From Hyperoodon ampullatus (taxonomy: Eukaryota; Chordata; Mammalia; Artiodactyla; Ziphiidae), in assembly GCA_949752795.1 (NCBI GenBank), contig CATKHW010000287.1:124001-188000 (forward strand): a stretch of 64,000 nt of DNA, read 5' to 3'. Position numbers and translations under genes: made by a program. The notes below the pieces were generated by a model. That model worked only from the letters and a program-made list of their open reading frames with translations, was not told the DNA's origin and did no database searches. The first letter of the stretch is position 1, and every line of letters begins with the position of its first letter. This document shows positions 62,958-64,000 of the stretch, in pieces.

Positions 62958-63261
62958 CCAAACAGGTGGGCACTGGAAATCAATATCACAAAATGTATCA
63001 CTTCACATCAGTCAGAAGGGCCATCCACATAAAGTGTAAACACCAGAAATGCAGGACAGGGCGAGGAGAAAAGGGAGCCCTGTGAGGCTGATAGTGGAAA
63101 TGTAATTTGCCAACGGCCACTCTGGAGAAGTGTATTGTGTTTGCTAAAACATCTAAAAAATGAGCTAGAGAGCATAGGGCACTTGCACTCATGGGCGTGT
63201 ACCTTGGGAAAAACAAAAATCGACAGAAAACAGGCACCCGAACGTTTACCACCTCTCTGTT

Positions 63262-63850
63262 AAAAAGGGCCTCAACTTGGATATAACCTAAATGTCCCTG
63301 GAAGGATAAAATGGATAAAAGAGATGGGGTACTTATGTAGAGTGGAATATTACTCACCCAGAAATCAATGAAATAAGGCCAGTTGTAACAACTCTGGAGG
63401 AGTTACATACGATCATTCTAAGTGACATATGTCAGAAAGAAAAAGACACATATCATAAGATGTCACTTAAGGGTGGAATCAAAAATGGCTACACATGAAA
63501 TAAATTACAAAACAGAAACATAGTCAAATATGTAGAAAATAGACATAAGGCTGCTAAATGGGAAAGGTGGGGAATGGTGAGGTATTATCCAGGAGGTTGA
63601 AATTAGCAAAGATACCATTCCAAGTACCAAATTGAATAACTGACAAGGCCTACACGGTACCTCAAAGAACTGCACTCAGCCCACTCAAGTTACTGGAAAA
63701 TAATACATATGACTGGTAAGCATCTGAAAAAGAAGTTATTGTTGTCTCACAGTACATGAATCAAGTGGATGTACAGCAGCAAAAAACAGAGCTTTGAAAA
63801 TCAGCTGTAACCAATATAAAAATAAATTTAAAACTATTTATAAAAACAGT
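63262..63850 (+). mobile_element. LINE-1 3' end inside the old satellite copy
   Basis: gtggaatattactcaccc, aagtgacatatgtcagaaag and cataagatgtcactt follow the end of LINE-1 ORF2. The 3' end (gtacagcagcaaaaaac, aaccaatataaaaataaattt) is closer to a normal LINE-1 3' terminus than the array units are. The fusion of LINE-1 with the rest of the unit is thus as old as this copy. Confidence 0.85.
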
Positions 63851-64000
63851 GAGACAGGCAAAAATTCTTACAACTTTTGTTGAAGGGCTACGATGTAACA
63901 TGGATTGAACACATGTAGACCCACAGCAGGATGATTATATAAGGCTGGAATCTATGCACGCTAAGAGATGTTAGAGAGGCTGGGTGAGGAAATGCAGACC

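Larger units (their letters stand above)
62190..64000 (+). repeat. Old, diverged copy of the satellite unit
   Basis: Matches the array unit along its length in order: ctacagct.aaacatg (62,320), cctggtgctcgggtt (62,408), cagaggatgaagcgg (62,509), gttgaaaaatgg (62,689), ggaaacagattt (62,809), the decayed palindrome (62,887-62,957), gtcagaagggccatccac (63,010), ctcaacttggatataac (63,271), the LINE-1 part and A-rich end (63,800-63,850), and gggtgaggaaatgcagacc at the window end. From cccttaaagg (62,207) to the equivalent phase at 63,999 is about 1,792 bp, one full unit. It has many substitutions and small indels against every array unit. Confidence 0.9.

Overview
This is eukaryotic, mammalian DNA. 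About 86% of it (1 to ~55,370) is one head-to-tail satellite array with a 1,739-bp unit: 31 whole units and a truncated 32nd, all in the same orientation and continuing beyond the left edge. The unit length, and the style of the LINE-1 3' ends in the array and its flank, fit the common cetacean satellite (recalled: ~1.7 kb in most whales, ~1.58 kb in oceanic dolphins). My best guess is a non-delphinid cetacean; another cetartiodactyl is possible. I see no intact protein-coding gene, tRNA, rRNA, CRISPR array or bacterial feature. The many short open frames in the array are repeats of non-coding sequence.

Structure of the array. Each unit is a composite. About 600 bp is a LINE-1 3' end (end of ORF2, 3' UTR, A-rich tail). 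About 1.1 kb is non-L1 sequence containing a perfect 74-bp palindrome with no spacer. Shared point variants show higher-order organisation that changes along the array: a 3-unit pattern at the left, a 3-unit pattern repeated with one duplicated unit at 12.2-24.3 kb, a stepwise variant chain at 24-33 kb, and a clear alternating dimer (A/B, 3,478 bp) at 33.0-45.4 kb. From about 46.5 kb the units diverge sharply and carry alleles that look ancestral. The array stops inside a unit at about 55,370.

Right flank (55.4-62.2 kb). This is a patchwork. A ~640-bp segment occurs twice in direct orientation (~55,376 and ~58,106); the first copy is cut off by the satellite edge. There are three LINE-1 3' ends, a small minisatellite, the wreck of a class I (gammaretrovirus-like) endogenous retrovirus with reverse transcriptase, integrase-end and possible env pieces, and an exon-like stretch on the minus strand.

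Far right (62.2-64.0 kb). An old, strongly diverged copy of the whole satellite unit is present, including a decayed version of the palindrome and the LINE-1 part. It ends at the window edge in the phase expected for another unit to follow. It acts as an outgroup: where edge and core units differ, it often agrees with the edge. The most interesting content is therefore the evolution of the satellite (composite origin, palindrome with paired arm changes, changing higher-order structure, edge-to-core homogenisation), not a protein system.
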